Of a stretch of 64,000 nt of DNA, positions 1 through 8,411 are shown piece after piece. The DNA lies in the NCBI GenBank assembly GCA_964529795.1, contig CAZGXM010000003.1, forward strand, positions 1-64,000. The letters are read 5' to 3'. The notes under the pieces are model-generated. The model was not told where the DNA came from and did no database searches. It saw only the letters and a program-made list of their open reading frames with translations. How positions within the stretch are numbered: position 1 is the first letter of the stretch; the number at the start of each line of letters is the position of its first letter. The stretch comes from CAZGXM01 sp964529795 (GTDB taxonomy: Bacteria; Bacillota; JADQBR01). Made by a program: the position numbers and the translations under genes.

Positions 1-127
1 CTCCGCTTTTATGGGATTTGACCTCCAGAACTCTTCCATTCACCGTAATTCGCCCGTCTGAAATTCCCAGCCGGGAGAGGTTTCTTCCCTTCACCTTTCC
101 GAAAATTTTCTCAGCAGCATCATTCAT
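1..127 (-). CDS. Partial PAS-like protein, N-terminal fragment
   Basis: The reverse strand is open from an ATG at 125-127 to the window edge, giving about 42 codons. The fragment contains NDAAEKIFGK followed by a DGRITVNGR stretch, which resembles the core of a PAS sensory domain of the kind in NtrC-type regulators or kinases. There is an in-frame stop eight codons upstream of the ATG (around 150) and no good ribosome binding site, so the beginning of a normal PAS fold seems to be missing. The gene could be a degraded copy, or the true start could lie in another frame after a sequencing shift. The rest is outside the window, so the product cannot be named. Confidence 0.35.
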   Translation of the reverse strand, partial: MNDAAEKIFGKVKGRNLSRLGISDGRITVNGRVLEVKSHKSG

Positions 128-177
128 TTCAAAATAGAGTTGGTTAAAAAAGAATTATAACCGAAGGAGGGAACAGG

Positions 178-444
178 ATGAGCAGTGCGTGGAAACCTGT
201 CACTTATGAAAATGGCACGGGCATTTTTCACTTGTTTCCCAATCTCTGCAAGGGTTGCGGTTTATGTGTGGAGAAATGCCCTGTAGACACCATCGGGTGG
301 TCAAAGAAGCTAGGTGTTTACGGTACACCTTCGGTAGAACCGGGGCATGGGGAAAAAGACTGTATTGCCTGTGGAATTTGTGAACTGGTCTGCCCTGACT
401 GTGCTATCAAAATCGAAAAGATGAAGAAGAAAAAGGAAGCTTAA
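178..444 (+). CDS. 2[4Fe-4S] ferredoxin, KorD/OorD-like
   Basis: This 88-residue protein carries two cysteine motifs for [4Fe-4S] clusters: CKGCGLCVEKCP near residues 23-34 and CIACGICELVCP near 62-73. The linker between them is longer than in clostridial ferredoxin and the N-terminus is extended. This layout is typical of the delta subunit of 2-oxoacid:ferredoxin oxidoreductases or of stand-alone dicluster ferredoxins. It is probably a cytoplasmic low-potential electron carrier. GGAGGG lies just before the ATG and a hairpin terminator follows at once, so it is a single gene or the last gene of a unit. No oxidoreductase subunit is visible beside it, so the partner is unknown. Confidence 0.85.
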   Translation: MSSAWKPVTYENGTGIFHLFPNLCKGCGLCVEKCPVDTIGWSKKLGVYGTPSVEPGHGEKDCIACGICELVCPDCAIKIEKMKKKKEA

Positions 445-596
445 AAAAGTCGGCCTGCATAGGCCGGCTTTTTGGCTTCAATATCAATATCAACAGTTAT
501 TAATTTAAGAAAAATAAATTTAATCAAGATGTCCTGCAGTCCCCGTAACGACGCTGCCCCGGCAACACTGAGAATACCAATGGTTTCACTTTTCAT
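441..596 (-). CDS. Possible 51-residue small protein
   Basis: An ORF of 51 codons starts at an ATG (594-596) with GGGAGAG eight bases upstream and begins MKSETIGILSVAGAASL. The N-terminal half is short and apolar. The 3' part runs through the ferredoxin terminator in reverse, which argues against strong selection on the protein there. I recognise no family. It could be a real small membrane-active peptide or chance. Confidence 0.25.
   Translation of the reverse strand: MKSETIGILSVAGAASLRGLQDILIKFIFLKLITVDIDIEAKKPAYAGRLF
447..474 (+). terminator. Rho-independent terminator after ferredoxin
   Basis: The stem GTCGGCCT/AGGCCGGC has a GCAT loop followed by five T residues, directly after the ferredoxin stop. 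It is A-rich on the other side and may also work leftward. Confidence 0.8.
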
Positions 597-718
597 TATT
601 ATCTCTCCCTAAAATCACGAGATTATCTTATCATACCCTATCCTGTCGTTCAACTATACTGTAATAGCCAGGGCTGTTGAGGAATAAAATTTTCTAAGGA
701 TTAGGGAGGGGAAATTTT

Positions 719-1483
719 ATGATAGTGCTGCTTGAGGAAAGAAAACGGAAACTGTTGGGCATATTGGTTTTCCTTTGTGTCATGGTGATATTTACTATTT
801 TTTTTGCTGACCTGCCTGCAGTGATAACGACCACAGGTCAAAGCAAGTTACACCCGATATATAAAGTTGATACAGCGGGAAAAAAGGTGGCTTTTTCGTT
901 TGATGCCTGCTGGGGAGCGGAGTTTACTGATGATATTTTGGCTGAATTGGAAGAACACAATATTAAAACCACATTTTTTCTGGTAAATATTTGGCTGAAG
1001 GATTACCCGGACATGGCCAAAAAAATAGCTGAAAAAGGACACGAGATCGGACTGCATTCAACTACTCACCCGCATTTTACCAATTTAAGTGAGGAACAAA
1101 TAAGGAAAGAATTACAGGACAATCACCAAATGATTGCCGAAATTACAGGGTACCAACCAAAACTGTTTCGACCGCCCTTTGGTGATTATAACAATAAGGT
1201 AATAAAGGTATGCCGCTCATTGGGATATCATGTCATTCAGTGGGATGTTGATTCTTTGGATTGGAAGGACCTTAGTGCCGGGGAAATTTATGACAGGGTT
1301 GTCAAGAGAGTCAAACCCGGGTCCATAGTGTTGTTTCATAACAACGGCAAACACACTGCAGAAGCCCTGGAACCAATTATAGAAACCTTGACAGGACAGG
1401 GATACGAAATAATACCGGTATCGCAACTACTGCTGCCGGGAGACTATTACGTGGACCATGAAGGTACTCAAAAAGCAAAATGA
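719..1483 (+). CDS. Polysaccharide deacetylase, PdaB-like
   Basis: A 254-residue NodB-fold (carbohydrate esterase 4) protein with an N-terminal membrane anchor at about residues 12-30. The first catalytic motif reads SFDACWG (60-66) in place of the usual TFDDG, a variant I associate with the sporulation-linked PdaB/YlxY group. The metal-binding histidines are kept in HSTTH (113-117), and RPPFGDY (151-157) is the third motif. The family removes acetyl groups from cell-wall or spore-cortex glycan. The protein should sit on the outer face of a membrane. GGGAGGGG precedes the ATG. The altered aspartate pair could mean changed or lost activity. The sporulation assignment is supported by the neighbouring csfB. 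Confidence 0.8.
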   Translation: MIVLLEERKRKLLGILVFLCVMVIFTIFFADLPAVITTTGQSKLHPIYKVDTAGKKVAFSFDACWGAEFTDDILAELEEHNIKTTFFLVNIWLKDYPDMAKKIAEKGHEIGLHSTTHPHFTNLSEEQIRKELQDNHQMIAEITGYQPKLFRPPFGDYNNKVIKVCRSLGYHVIQWDVDSLDWKDLSAGEIYDRVVKRVKPGSIVLFHNNGKHTAEALEPIIETLTGQGYEIIPVSQLLLPGDYYVDHEGTQKAK

Positions 1484-1505
1484 AAGCATATTTTAAAAAG
1501 CAAAA

Positions 1506-1535
1506 GTATAGTAACACTTTCTGCTGGCAATGCTT
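1506..1535 (+). promoter_or_regulatory. Candidate sigma-F promoter for csfB
   Basis: GTATA (1506-1510) and GGCAATGCTT (1526-1535) are separated by 15 bases. This fits the forespore sigma-F consensus (GywTA, then GGnrAnAnTw) with one mismatch. Bacillus csfB is known to be transcribed by sigma F. A TATAAT at 1535-1540 overlaps, so a sigma-A reading is also possible. Confidence 0.45.
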
Positions 1536-1571
1536 ATAATAGTGATACGCAAAAAGAGGTTGGTGATAAGA

Positions 1572-1754
1572 ATGGCACAAGTATTGCCGCAATGCATTGT
1601 TTGTGGTGAACCGCCCATATGCGGGTTTAAGGATGGGATTTTTATCAAGCGCAAATTTGTCTGCAGCACATGCGAAACGTACATTATTAGTTTGAAAAAT
1701 AATGACCGGCGGTATAAAGATGTGGTTAACAGTTTAAAAAAAATTTGGGTCTAA
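1572..1754 (+). CDS. csfB: Anti-sigma-G factor Gin (CsfB)
   Basis: A 60-residue zinc-binding-type protein with CxxC pairs at residues 8-11 and 31-34 and a short C-terminal helix. The pattern CIVCGE...GI.IKRKFVCSTCE matches Gin/CsfB, the small inhibitor that holds sigma G (and sigma E) inactive during sporulation in Bacillus. I chose ATG 1572 because a ribosome binding site (AGAGGTTGG) lies just upstream; an upstream in-frame start would add an unlikely tail. Position supports the call: in Bacillus csfB lies near yaaO and tmk, which follow here. The upstream sequence carries a sigma-F-like promoter. A strong hairpin follows the gene. Confidence 0.85.
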   Translation: MAQVLPQCIVCGEPPICGFKDGIFIKRKFVCSTCETYIISLKNNDRRYKDVVNSLKKIWV

Positions 1755-1795
1755 ATCAACAGGTCTGGGGAATTAATACCCGGACCTGTTGATTT
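1753..1795. terminator. Bidirectional hairpin between csfB and convergent gene
   Basis: Perfect arms AAATCAACAGGTC/GACCTGTTGATTT, extended by a GGG/CCC pairing, lie between two convergent genes. There is no long T-run, so it works as a terminator only if the AT-rich outer stem and flanks suffice. Confidence 0.65.
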
Positions 1796-1805
1796 GCAAA
1801 GGTTT

Positions 1806-2024
1806 TCAGCTATTTCCCTTTTTATTCTTTAATTTGTGGCGCATATGCGCCTTTTGCAAGTCAGCACGCAGCTGGTTAAGTTTCCACAGGTCAACACCCA
1901 TGGCAGTACTGATTTCCTGATCTGAGCGGCCGTTTTTCCATGCCCGGATAACCGGCGCAATTTCCATGCGGTATTTTTTTGAAAGTCTTTTTTTATCGAC
2001 ATAGGGGGGAAGGCGGGATTGCAT
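1806..2024 (-). CDS. Small helix-turn-helix-like protein of unknown function
   Basis: A 72-residue, lysine- and arginine-rich protein. Residues about 34-56 (RSDQEISTAMGVDLWKLNQL) read like a helix-turn-helix of the sigma-4 or resolvase kind, with a basic helix after it. AGGTGATC lies at good spacing before the ATG. It is transcribed away from yaaO and converges on csfB across the shared hairpin. I do not recognise a named family. A DNA-binding role is inferred only from the helix pattern and charge. Confidence 0.6.
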   Translation of the reverse strand: MQSRLPPYVDKKRLSKKYRMEIAPVIRAWKNGRSDQEISTAMGVDLWKLNQLRADLQKAHMRHKLKNKKGNS

Positions 2025-2188
2025 TTTCGATCACCTCAAAAGTATTTTTTGCAGTAAGTGTTGCTGGTATGTGTGATACAAATGTTACTTTCTAGCAGTT
2101 TTTTGCAAGTTGTGTTAAAATTACAAGCAATAATAAGTTGCATTTGCGGTCAGGCAATGGTTTTTTCCGTTTTGAAGGGGCGGTTTTA

Positions 2189-3655
2189 ATGGGCTGTCAA
2201 AAAACGCCGCTGATTGATGCGCTAAAGAAATATCTGAAACAAGACATGTATCCTTTTCACACGCCTGGCCATAAACAGGGGCGTTATTTTTGGCCGCCCC
2301 TGAGAGAAATGTTGATAGATTCACTGGCTATGGATTTAACGGAAGTCCCGGGGTTAGACGACTTACACCGGCCCGAACAGGCCATAGCAGACAGTCAAAG
2401 ACAAGCTGCCGCCCTGTTTGGGGCGCGGCATACTTTTTATTTGGTCCAGGGTGCCACCTTGGGTGTACATGCGGCAATACTGGCGCTGGGTGCGCCGGGA
2501 AAGAAGTTTGTGCTTCCCCGTCATGCCCATCGCAGTGCCTTTGCCGCAATGGTACTGGCGGATTTAAAGCCTTGTTATTTAAAGCCGCAATTTGATGACC
2601 GCTGGGGCATACCGTTAGGGGTGCAACCCGGGCAGCTCGAAGAAGCTTTGCCGGCAGATGGGCCGGTGTTGCTGTTGGCCCCTTCATACGAAGGCGTAGT
2701 CCCACCATTGGCAAAACAAATAGATGTTTTACGCAGCCGAGGACGGCCGGTGATTGTTGATGAGGCTCACGGAGGGCATTTTATTTTTCATGATGCGTTA
2801 CCGCCCGCGGCGGTGACATTGGGTGCAGATATTGTCATTCACGGCAGCCACAAAACTTTGCCTACCATGACACAGACGGCAATGGTCCATGTCTCGGATG
2901 ACGATACAGCTGAAAGGCTAGGCTTTTTTCTCGACATGCTGCAAACCACCAGCCCTTCCTATGTCTTGTTGGCCGCTTTGGATGGAGCCCAGGCCTGTTT
3001 GCGCCGGCAGGCCAAGGAAGATTGGGAACGCACCCTGATTTTGGCTGATGAGTTACGGCAACATATTCGAAACTTAAAAGAACTGGACTTGCTAGAGGAA
3101 GATTACGTCAGGGAACAGGGCATGTGGGGGCTGGACAGGACACGTATTGTTTTTCGGGCCAGGTCAACCGACGGGTATACCTTGGCACGGCTGCTGCGGC
3201 AGGAGCGGCTTGAAGTGGAGATGTCCGGCTGGCGCCATGTGGTCATGATACTGACGCCGGCGGACAATAAAGATACAGTGGCACTTATAAAGCACCGGCT
3301 GAAAAAGGTAGTGGACGGGATTGACTTGGAGCGCCGGAATAAAGGACTGCTTAATGATGGGTTGCTAAAAGAGATGGATATTTTCGGCGGTTTTGAAGTA
3401 GTGCTTAATCCCCGCCAGGCCGTTTTTTCTCGCAGAAAGAAGGTTCCTTTACGGGATGCTGTCGGGGAAGTGACTGCCGAAGCGGTTATTCCCTATCCAC
3501 CGGGAATTCCTTTACTATGGCCCGGGGAACGTTTTACCCGGACCATCTACGAGCAGGTAATATTGCTGAAAAAATTAGGTGCCCGGTTTCAGGGAATCAG
3601 CGATAGCAGTTTAAGACAGATTTCGGTTATAAGTGAGGGAACGAAGTGTTTATGA
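2189..3655 (+). CDS. Orn/Lys/Arg decarboxylase-family PLP enzyme (YaaO-like)
   Basis: A 488-residue fold-type I PLP enzyme of the ornithine/lysine/arginine decarboxylase group. The N-terminus has PFHTPGHKQG, typical of the family, and HGSHKTLPTMTQTA (around residues 223-236) carries the PLP-binding lysine. The short C-terminal domain matches YaaO rather than the long enterobacterial inducible enzymes. It would make a polyamine precursor in the cytoplasm, but substrate cannot be read from sequence. ATG 2189 has GAAGGGG eight bases upstream. It is the first gene of the tmk operon and its stop overlaps the ATG of tmk, as ATGA. Bacillus has the same yaaO-tmk pair. Confidence 0.88.
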   Translation: MGCQKTPLIDALKKYLKQDMYPFHTPGHKQGRYFWPPLREMLIDSLAMDLTEVPGLDDLHRPEQAIADSQRQAAALFGARHTFYLVQGATLGVHAAILALGAPGKKFVLPRHAHRSAFAAMVLADLKPCYLKPQFDDRWGIPLGVQPGQLEEALPADGPVLLLAPSYEGVVPPLAKQIDVLRSRGRPVIVDEAHGGHFIFHDALPPAAVTLGADIVIHGSHKTLPTMTQTAMVHVSDDDTAERLGFFLDMLQTTSPSYVLLAALDGAQACLRRQAKEDWERTLILADELRQHIRNLKELDLLEEDYVREQGMWGLDRTRIVFRARSTDGYTLARLLRQERLEVEMSGWRHVVMILTPADNKDTVALIKHRLKKVVDGIDLERRNKGLLNDGLLKEMDIFGGFEVVLNPRQAVFSRRKKVPLRDAVGEVTAEAVIPYPPGIPLLWPGERFTRTIYEQVILLKKLGARFQGISDSSLRQISVISEGTKCL

Positions 3656-4311
3656 AAGGAATTTTTATCACATTTGAAGGTCCGGACGGCGGCGGTAAAA
3701 CCACCCAAATATCCAGGTTGGCAGAGCAGCTGGCTCGTTTGGGCAAAGAGGCTGTTGTTACCCGGGAACCAGGAGGAACTGCTTTGGGAGAAGCGATCAG
3801 GCAGATGCTGCTGGACCCGCAACAAACGGATTTGTCGGACCGGGCGGAAGTGCTGTTATACGCCGCCGCCAGGGCACAGCATGTGTCCCGGGTAATAAAG
3901 CCGGCGTTAAATGCGGGGAAAGTAGTATTATGTGACCGGTTTGTGGATTCGAGCATTGCTTACCAGGGCTTCGGCCGGGGATTGGACCTGGACTTTATCA
4001 GTTCTGTAAACCGGCAGGCTACGGCCGGACTGGTGCCGCAGCTAACCTTATTATTGGACCTTCCTGCTGCCCGGGGTTTGGTCCGTGTCAAGGGAGCGGG
4101 GGATTTTGACCGCATGGAAGGAGAAACGCTGAAGTTTCACGAAGACGTGCGCAGCGGATATCTCTGGCTGCAGCAAAAAGAACCGGGCCGGGTCCGGTTG
4201 ATTGACGCGACCAAACCGCCTGACCGGGTGTTTGCTGATATATGGGCTGTGGTTTCCGAATTTTTGCGAGGTAAAAATAATGAAACTGGTAATTACGGTG
4301 GTGCAGGATAA
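3646..4311 (+). CDS. tmk: Thymidylate kinase
   Basis: Thymidylate kinase phosphorylates dTMP to dTDP in the dTTP pathway. The P-loop reads GPDGGGKTT near the N-terminus and the DRX motif is CDRFVDSS, as in bacterial Tmk. Length (about 220) is normal. Two starts are possible: GTG 3646, well spaced from GAGGG, and ATG 3652, which overlaps the yaaO stop. Bacillus Tmk ends its N-terminus close to the second. The 3' end overlaps darA by 32 bases, which points to translational coupling in the operon. Confidence 0.95.
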   Translation: MFMKGIFITFEGPDGGGKTTQISRLAEQLARLGKEAVVTREPGGTALGEAIRQMLLDPQQTDLSDRAEVLLYAAARAQHVSRVIKPALNAGKVVLCDRFVDSSIAYQGFGRGLDLDFISSVNRQATAGLVPQLTLLLDLPAARGLVRVKGAGDFDRMEGETLKFHEDVRSGYLWLQQKEPGRVRLIDATKPPDRVFADIWAVVSEFLRGKNNETGNYGGAG

Positions 4312-4609
4312 AGATGCATCCACCCTTTTGCACCAGTTAACGAAAAACCACATTAGTGTCACCGGACTGGCCGGCAGCGGCGGCTTTCTTACAGCAGGGA
4401 ATACCACGTTGCTGACCGGCGTGGGTGCTGGACAGGTTGGTGCGGTTGTTGATATTATTAAGAAGACCTGCGGTTCCCGGGAAAAGGTAATTCCGCCCAT
4501 ATCACTCATGGCTGGACCGGCAAATACTTATATACCCTATCCTGTGGAAGTTCCCGCCGGCTGTGCAATTATTTTTGTGTTGGAAGTGGAGCAGTATGTT
4601 AAAGGTTGA
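4280..4609 (+). CDS. darA: Cyclic di-AMP receptor DarA (PstA/YaaQ)
   Basis: A 109-residue PII-like protein that matches YaaQ/DarA in length and in MKLVITVVQDKDA at the N-terminus, the GGFLTAGNTTLLTGV stretch and the tail PVEVPAGCAIIFVLEV. DarA trimers bind the second messenger c-di-AMP; the downstream target is not settled. I start at ATG 4280 behind GAGGTAAAAATA, because longer versions overlap tmk further. It overlaps tmk at the front and holB by 14 bases at the back. In Bacillus yaaR follows; here it is absent. Confidence 0.93.
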   Translation: MKLVITVVQDKDASTLLHQLTKNHISVTGLAGSGGFLTAGNTTLLTGVGAGQVGAVVDIIKKTCGSREKVIPPISLMAGPANTYIPYPVEVPAGCAIIFVLEVEQYVKG

Positions 4610-5576
4610 CTTGACAAAAGTGCAGGCCCGGGCATGGAATAAACTTAAAAGAGCCCTGTCAGGAGGGCGTATCGCTCATGCATACCTTTTTCAGGGGCCG
4701 AGCGGTGTGGGGAGAGAACAGGCAGCTATTTTATTTGCCGCGTCACTGAATTGCCACCATCCTGGTGAAGAGGGGGTGGCCTGCGGCGAATGTGCTGCGT
4801 GTAGGAAAATTGCCCGTGGAAACCATCCTAACCTGCATATTTTAAAACCTGACGGCAGCTCTATCAAACTGCAGCAGTTTAAACAGCTAAAAAAAGAGCT
4901 TTCCCTCAGGCGGGTTGAAGAAGGCTGCCAGGTTGTCATTATTGCTCAGGCCGAGCGCATGACCGACCAGGCGGCAAACAGTATCTTAAAGATTTTAGAA
5001 GACCCTCCCGAGGATACGGTATTTATTTTGATGATAGAAAATATTTTTGCCGTACTGCCCACTATTTTGTCCCGCTGTCAGAAGGTTTCTTTTCAAGCAT
5101 TATCGGTACAGGAGCGCTCCCGGGCTTTAGCGGAAGAGATGGGAATGACCCCGCATGTGGCGGCTATTGTCTTGCAACTCGGCGGCGGTAACGTGGAAAA
5201 GGTACGGCAACTACTGGAAAAGGGGATTTTGGGGCTTCGCGAGCAAGTGTTGGACAAAGTAGAAGACATAAAAAAAATGAATCAGGCGCAGTTGTTGTTT
5301 CTGGCAGAGGAGTGGGCAAAGGAAAATACAGTGATGATTTTACAGGTTTTGTTGTTATGGTGCCGGGATTTGCTGGTATGGCAGGAAACGGAGACGGAAA
5401 GTCTACTAGTAAATCAAGACAAACTTGACCGGATAAAGCGGGGCTCGGGATTTGTCCGGGAGTTGCAGGAGCTGGCAGACCTAATTTTGGCGACTCAGCA
5501 GGCAGTTGTCAATAATGCCAATAAACGATTGGCGATGGAGAACATGCTGTTGAAATGGGCTAAAGTATCCGGGTAG
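4596..5576 (+). CDS. holB: DNA polymerase III delta' subunit
   Basis: A 326-residue clamp-loader subunit. The N-terminal AAA+ part has HAYLFQGPSGVGREQ, where the P-loop lysine/threonine is replaced, as is usual for delta', which does not hydrolyse ATP. A zinc module (CHHPGEEG..CGECAAC) follows, and the SRC motif is LSRCQK. With tau and delta it loads the beta clamp at replication forks. Start ATG 4596 overlaps the end of darA, within the tmk operon. Position between darA and ricT matches Bacillus apart from the missing yaaR. Confidence 0.93.
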   Translation: MLKVDLTKVQARAWNKLKRALSGGRIAHAYLFQGPSGVGREQAAILFAASLNCHHPGEEGVACGECAACRKIARGNHPNLHILKPDGSSIKLQQFKQLKKELSLRRVEEGCQVVIIAQAERMTDQAANSILKILEDPPEDTVFILMIENIFAVLPTILSRCQKVSFQALSVQERSRALAEEMGMTPHVAAIVLQLGGGNVEKVRQLLEKGILGLREQVLDKVEDIKKMNQAQLLFLAEEWAKENTVMILQVLLLWCRDLLVWQETETESLLVNQDKLDRIKRGSGFVRELQELADLILATQQAVVNNANKRLAMENMLLKWAKVSG

Positions 5577-5611
5577 AATGTAAGAACTAAATGACGGGGA
5601 GGACACTCGTT

Positions 5612-6421
5612 GTGATTAAAGTTGCAGGAGTTCGTTTTAAAAAGGCTGGAAAAATTTATTATTTTGACCCCGGTGAAATTGAGTTGGGTTTGGGAGATAG
5701 GGTCATTGTGGAGACTTCCCGGGGTGTGGAATTTGGGGAGGTGGTGGTCCCCCCAAAAAATGTGGAGGACGATGAAATAGTCAGTCCTTTAAAAAAAGTC
5801 GTACGTAAGGCCACCCTGGAAGATGAGGCCAAAGTTGCGGAAAATGAGCGGAAAGAGAAGGAAGCATTCGATATCTGTTTGGAAAAAATAGCGAATCATG
5901 GTTTGCCCATGAAACTGGTAGATGTGGAATACACCTTTGATGTCAGTAAAATTATTTTTTATTTCACCGCTGACGGCAGGGTGGATTTTCGGGAACTGGT
6001 GAGAGATTTGGCAGCGGTTTTTCGTACCCGTATTGAATTGAGACAAATAGGTGTGCGTGATGAGGCAAAGTTGATCGGCGGCATCGGTTCCTGCGGCCGG
6101 GTGCTGTGTTGTAAGGCTTTCTTGGGGGATTTTGACCCGGTTTCCATCCGCATGGCCAAGGACCAAAACCTGTCACTTAACCCCAATAAAATTTCCGGTA
6201 TCTGCGGGCGATTAATGTGCTGTTTAAAATACGAAGCTGATACTTATAAAAAGATACGGTACTTATTCCCGGACCAGGGGGAAACGGTGGTTACTCCGGA
6301 AGGTAAGGGAAAAGTTGTCAGCACCAATGTCCTGAAGGAAACCGTTTTGGTACAATTGTCTGAAGACAGCCGCATCGGTGAATATTCTCTGGGGGAAATT
6401 CAGCAGGAAAAAGATAAGTAG
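5612..6421 (+). CDS. ricT: RicT (YaaT), PSP1-domain protein
   Basis: A 269-residue PSP1-domain protein. The cysteine clusters CGRVLCC and CGRLMCC are the Fe-S-binding residues of YaaT/RicT. In Bacillus it forms the RicAFT (Y) complex that helps RNase Y process mRNAs and speeds Spo0A activation; ricA and ricF are not in this window. I prefer GTG 5612 ([20 protein letters not shown]) because GGGGAGG lies nine bases upstream; an ATG at 5591 would place the ribosome site inside the gene. It sits in the tmk-rsmI operon between holB and yabA, as in Bacillus. Confidence 0.92.
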   Translation: MIKVAGVRFKKAGKIYYFDPGEIELGLGDRVIVETSRGVEFGEVVVPPKNVEDDEIVSPLKKVVRKATLEDEAKVAENERKEKEAFDICLEKIANHGLPMKLVDVEYTFDVSKIIFYFTADGRVDFRELVRDLAAVFRTRIELRQIGVRDEAKLIGGIGSCGRVLCCKAFLGDFDPVSIRMAKDQNLSLNPNKISGICGRLMCCLKYEADTYKKIRYLFPDQGETVVTPEGKGKVVSTNVLKETVLVQLSEDSRIGEYSLGEIQQEKDK

Positions 6422-6450
6422 TTTGCTCTCAGAGCGGGGGGCGATTGGTT

Positions 6451-6732
6451 ATGAAACTGACGGAAAAACTCATTGCCGTGGAAGACCAGCTAAAAACCTT
6501 ATTATCCGAGGTTCAGGACTTAAAGATGCACGTTTATGCCCTGGAAGAACAAAATGAAAGCTTACGCCGCAAACTGTACCAGAGAAAGGATACCGGGGAA
6601 GGGTTCGATAACCTGGTGCGGTTGTACGAGGAAGGGTTTCACATCTGTCCCGCCCACTTCGGCAGCTTCCGCAGTGCCGGCGAGGACTGCTTGTTTTGTT
6701 TGAGTTTTCTAAAAAAAACAGGAGACGTCTAA
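6451..6732 (+). CDS. yabA: Replication initiation control protein YabA
   Basis: A 93-residue protein with an N-terminal leucine-zipper-like coiled coil (about residues 1-50) and a C-terminal zinc site, HICPAHFG followed by CLFC. In Bacillus YabA tetramers bind DnaA and the DnaN clamp and stop over-initiation. ATG 6451 is preceded by a G-rich ribosome site at 6434-6441. It follows ricT by 29 bases in the same operon, as in Bacillus. All expected zinc ligands are present. Confidence 0.92.
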   Translation: MKLTEKLIAVEDQLKTLLSEVQDLKMHVYALEEQNESLRRKLYQRKDTGEGFDNLVRLYEEGFHICPAHFGSFRSAGEDCLFCLSFLKKTGDV

Positions 6733-6736
6733 GAAA

Positions 6737-7483
6737 GTGCTTATGGATACCCATGACTTGACACTGGATGACCTGCTGATAAGGAAAAGAAAAATGTGGC
6801 AGCCGCGGCGGGGTTACCGGATGGGGTTGGACACGGTGCTTTTAGCTGCTTTTGTTTCGCCCTCTCCCGGGGAAATTGTGGCGGATTTGGGGACGGGAGC
6901 AGGGGCAATTCCGCTGCTTTTAACTGCCAGATTTTCGGGAATAAAAGTTTACGGAGTGGAAATACAAGAAGAACTGGTGGCGCTGGCGGAAAAAAATATA
7001 TCCTTAAACAACCTTTCGGCTCAAGTAGAGGTAAGACACGGCGACCTTACTGCAATGGCGGAAGTTTGGGGCCAAAACCGCTTTCACCTGGTACTGTCCA
7101 ACCCGCCCTACCGCAAGCCGGGCACCGGGGGCAAGAGCCCACTGCAGCAAAAACGTATTGCAAGCGAGGAAATACACTGTACTTTATCCCGGGTGGTAGC
7201 GGCGGCAGCACGGCTTGTCAAACCAAAAGGGCGGGTAGCGTTGGTACATAAACCGGAAAGACTGCCCGGGCTGGTTGAAGATTTTCGTAGTAATAATTTG
7301 CAGCCGATAAGGCTGCGTTTTGTTCACCCGCGGCTGAAAGCTGCGGCCAGTTTGGTGTTGATCGAAGGAGAAAAGCAAAGCAACAGGCAGTTAACCATAG
7401 AAAGTCCCCTGGTTATCTATGAAAACACCGGGGAATATACTCGTGAGCTAAACCGAATTTTTTATGGAGAAGACGGTGATTGA
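6737..7483 (+). CDS. trmN6: tRNA1(Val) (adenine37-N6)-methyltransferase family (YabB)
   Basis: A 248-residue SAM-dependent methyltransferase. Motif I is DLGTGAGAIPLL, and the catalytic motif SNPPYRKPG is the NPPY of N6-adenine methylases. N-terminal RKRKMWQPRRGYRMGLD is typical of the TrmN6/YabB group. It is thought to methylate A37 of a valine tRNA. The start is uncertain: GTG 6737 (AGGAGA 11 bases upstream) or ATG 6743. It lies four bases after yabA and is directly followed by rsmI, both RNA methyltransferases. Confidence 0.88.
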   Translation: MLMDTHDLTLDDLLIRKRKMWQPRRGYRMGLDTVLLAAFVSPSPGEIVADLGTGAGAIPLLLTARFSGIKVYGVEIQEELVALAEKNISLNNLSAQVEVRHGDLTAMAEVWGQNRFHLVLSNPPYRKPGTGGKSPLQQKRIASEEIHCTLSRVVAAAARLVKPKGRVALVHKPERLPGLVEDFRSNNLQPIRLRFVHPRLKAAASLVLIEGEKQSNRQLTIESPLVIYENTGEYTRELNRIFYGEDGD

Positions 7484-7490
7484 AGTGACT

Positions 7491-8354
7491 ATGGGAACGC
7501 TTTACCTGGTGGGTACCCCCATCGGCAATTTGGGGGATATTACTTTACGGGCTTTGGAAGTGTTAAAAGCAGTGGACTTGATTGCTGCCGAGGATACCCG
7601 GCATACCAGGAAATTGCTCAACCATTATCAGATTGCCAAAGCATTGACAAGCTACCACCGGCATAACGCCCGGGAGCGGGCTGGGCAGTTGATAGAAAAG
7701 ATAAAAGGCGGCCAGGACATTGCCTTGGTAACGGACGCGGGGATGCCCGGCATTTCCGACCCGGGGTACTTGATAGTTAAAGAAGCGATACAAAATCATG
7801 TTGACGTGTTACCCATCCCCGGACCCAGCGCCGCTTTGGCGGCGCTGGTTGTCTCCGGTTTACCCACGGACCGGTTTGTTTTTGAGGGATTTCTCCCCCG
7901 GAAAAAGGAAGAGGTCAGGCAGAGATTGGCGGATTTAGTTAAAGAGGAACGCACAATAATCCTATACGAAGCGCCGCATCGATTAAAAAAAACCCTGGTG
8001 CTTTGTCGTGAACACCTGGGCAGCGGACGTTTTGCGGTTATTGCCAGGGAACTGACTAAAAAATTCGAAGAGGTGCTGCGGGGAACCTTGGCGGAACTGG
8101 CCCGTCTCGTGGAAGATCGGGAAATCAGGGGGGAGTTTTGTTTAATCATTAGTGGTGCCGACAAACAAGAAATTGAAACAGAAACGGAAAAGCCCTGGTG
8201 GGAAAACATTTCACTGGCGGAACACGTGGATTTATTGGTAAACCGCGGGTATACTAAAAATGAGGCGATTAAGGAAACGGCAAAAGAGCGAAAACTGCCA
8301 AAAAGAGAGGTGTATGCCCGATACCATCAAGTTGACGGGCCGGGTAATCAGTAA
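7491..8354 (+). CDS. rsmI: 16S rRNA (cytidine1402-2'-O)-methyltransferase
   Basis: RsmI adds the 2'-O-methyl group to C1402 of 16S rRNA. The N-terminus MGTLYLVGTPIGNLGDITLR and the VTDAGMPGISDPG motif identify it within the tetrapyrrole-methylase fold, along with PGPSAALAALVVSGLP. About 287 residues, normal. ATG 7491 gives the usual N-terminus; an in-frame GTG at 7485 is an alternative. It is the last gene of the tmk operon and is followed by a hairpin terminator facing convergent abrB, the same arrangement as Bacillus yabC-abrB. Confidence 0.94.
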   Translation: MGTLYLVGTPIGNLGDITLRALEVLKAVDLIAAEDTRHTRKLLNHYQIAKALTSYHRHNARERAGQLIEKIKGGQDIALVTDAGMPGISDPGYLIVKEAIQNHVDVLPIPGPSAALAALVVSGLPTDRFVFEGFLPRKKEEVRQRLADLVKEERTIILYEAPHRLKKTLVLCREHLGSGRFAVIARELTKKFEEVLRGTLAELARLVEDREIRGEFCLIISGADKQEIETETEKPWWENISLAEHVDLLVNRGYTKNEAIKETAKERKLPKREVYARYHQVDGPGNQ

Positions 8355-8362
8355 AAAACAAA

Positions 8363-8388
8363 AAAAGGTTGACAGATGCCAACCTTTT
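8363..8388. terminator. Terminator between rsmI and abrB
   Basis: AAAAGGTTG/CAACCTTTT with a short loop. A-rich on one side and T-rich on the other, so it can serve both convergent genes. Confidence 0.75.
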
Positions 8389-8411
8389 AAAGAAGTTTCC
8401 CAGCCTGACTT

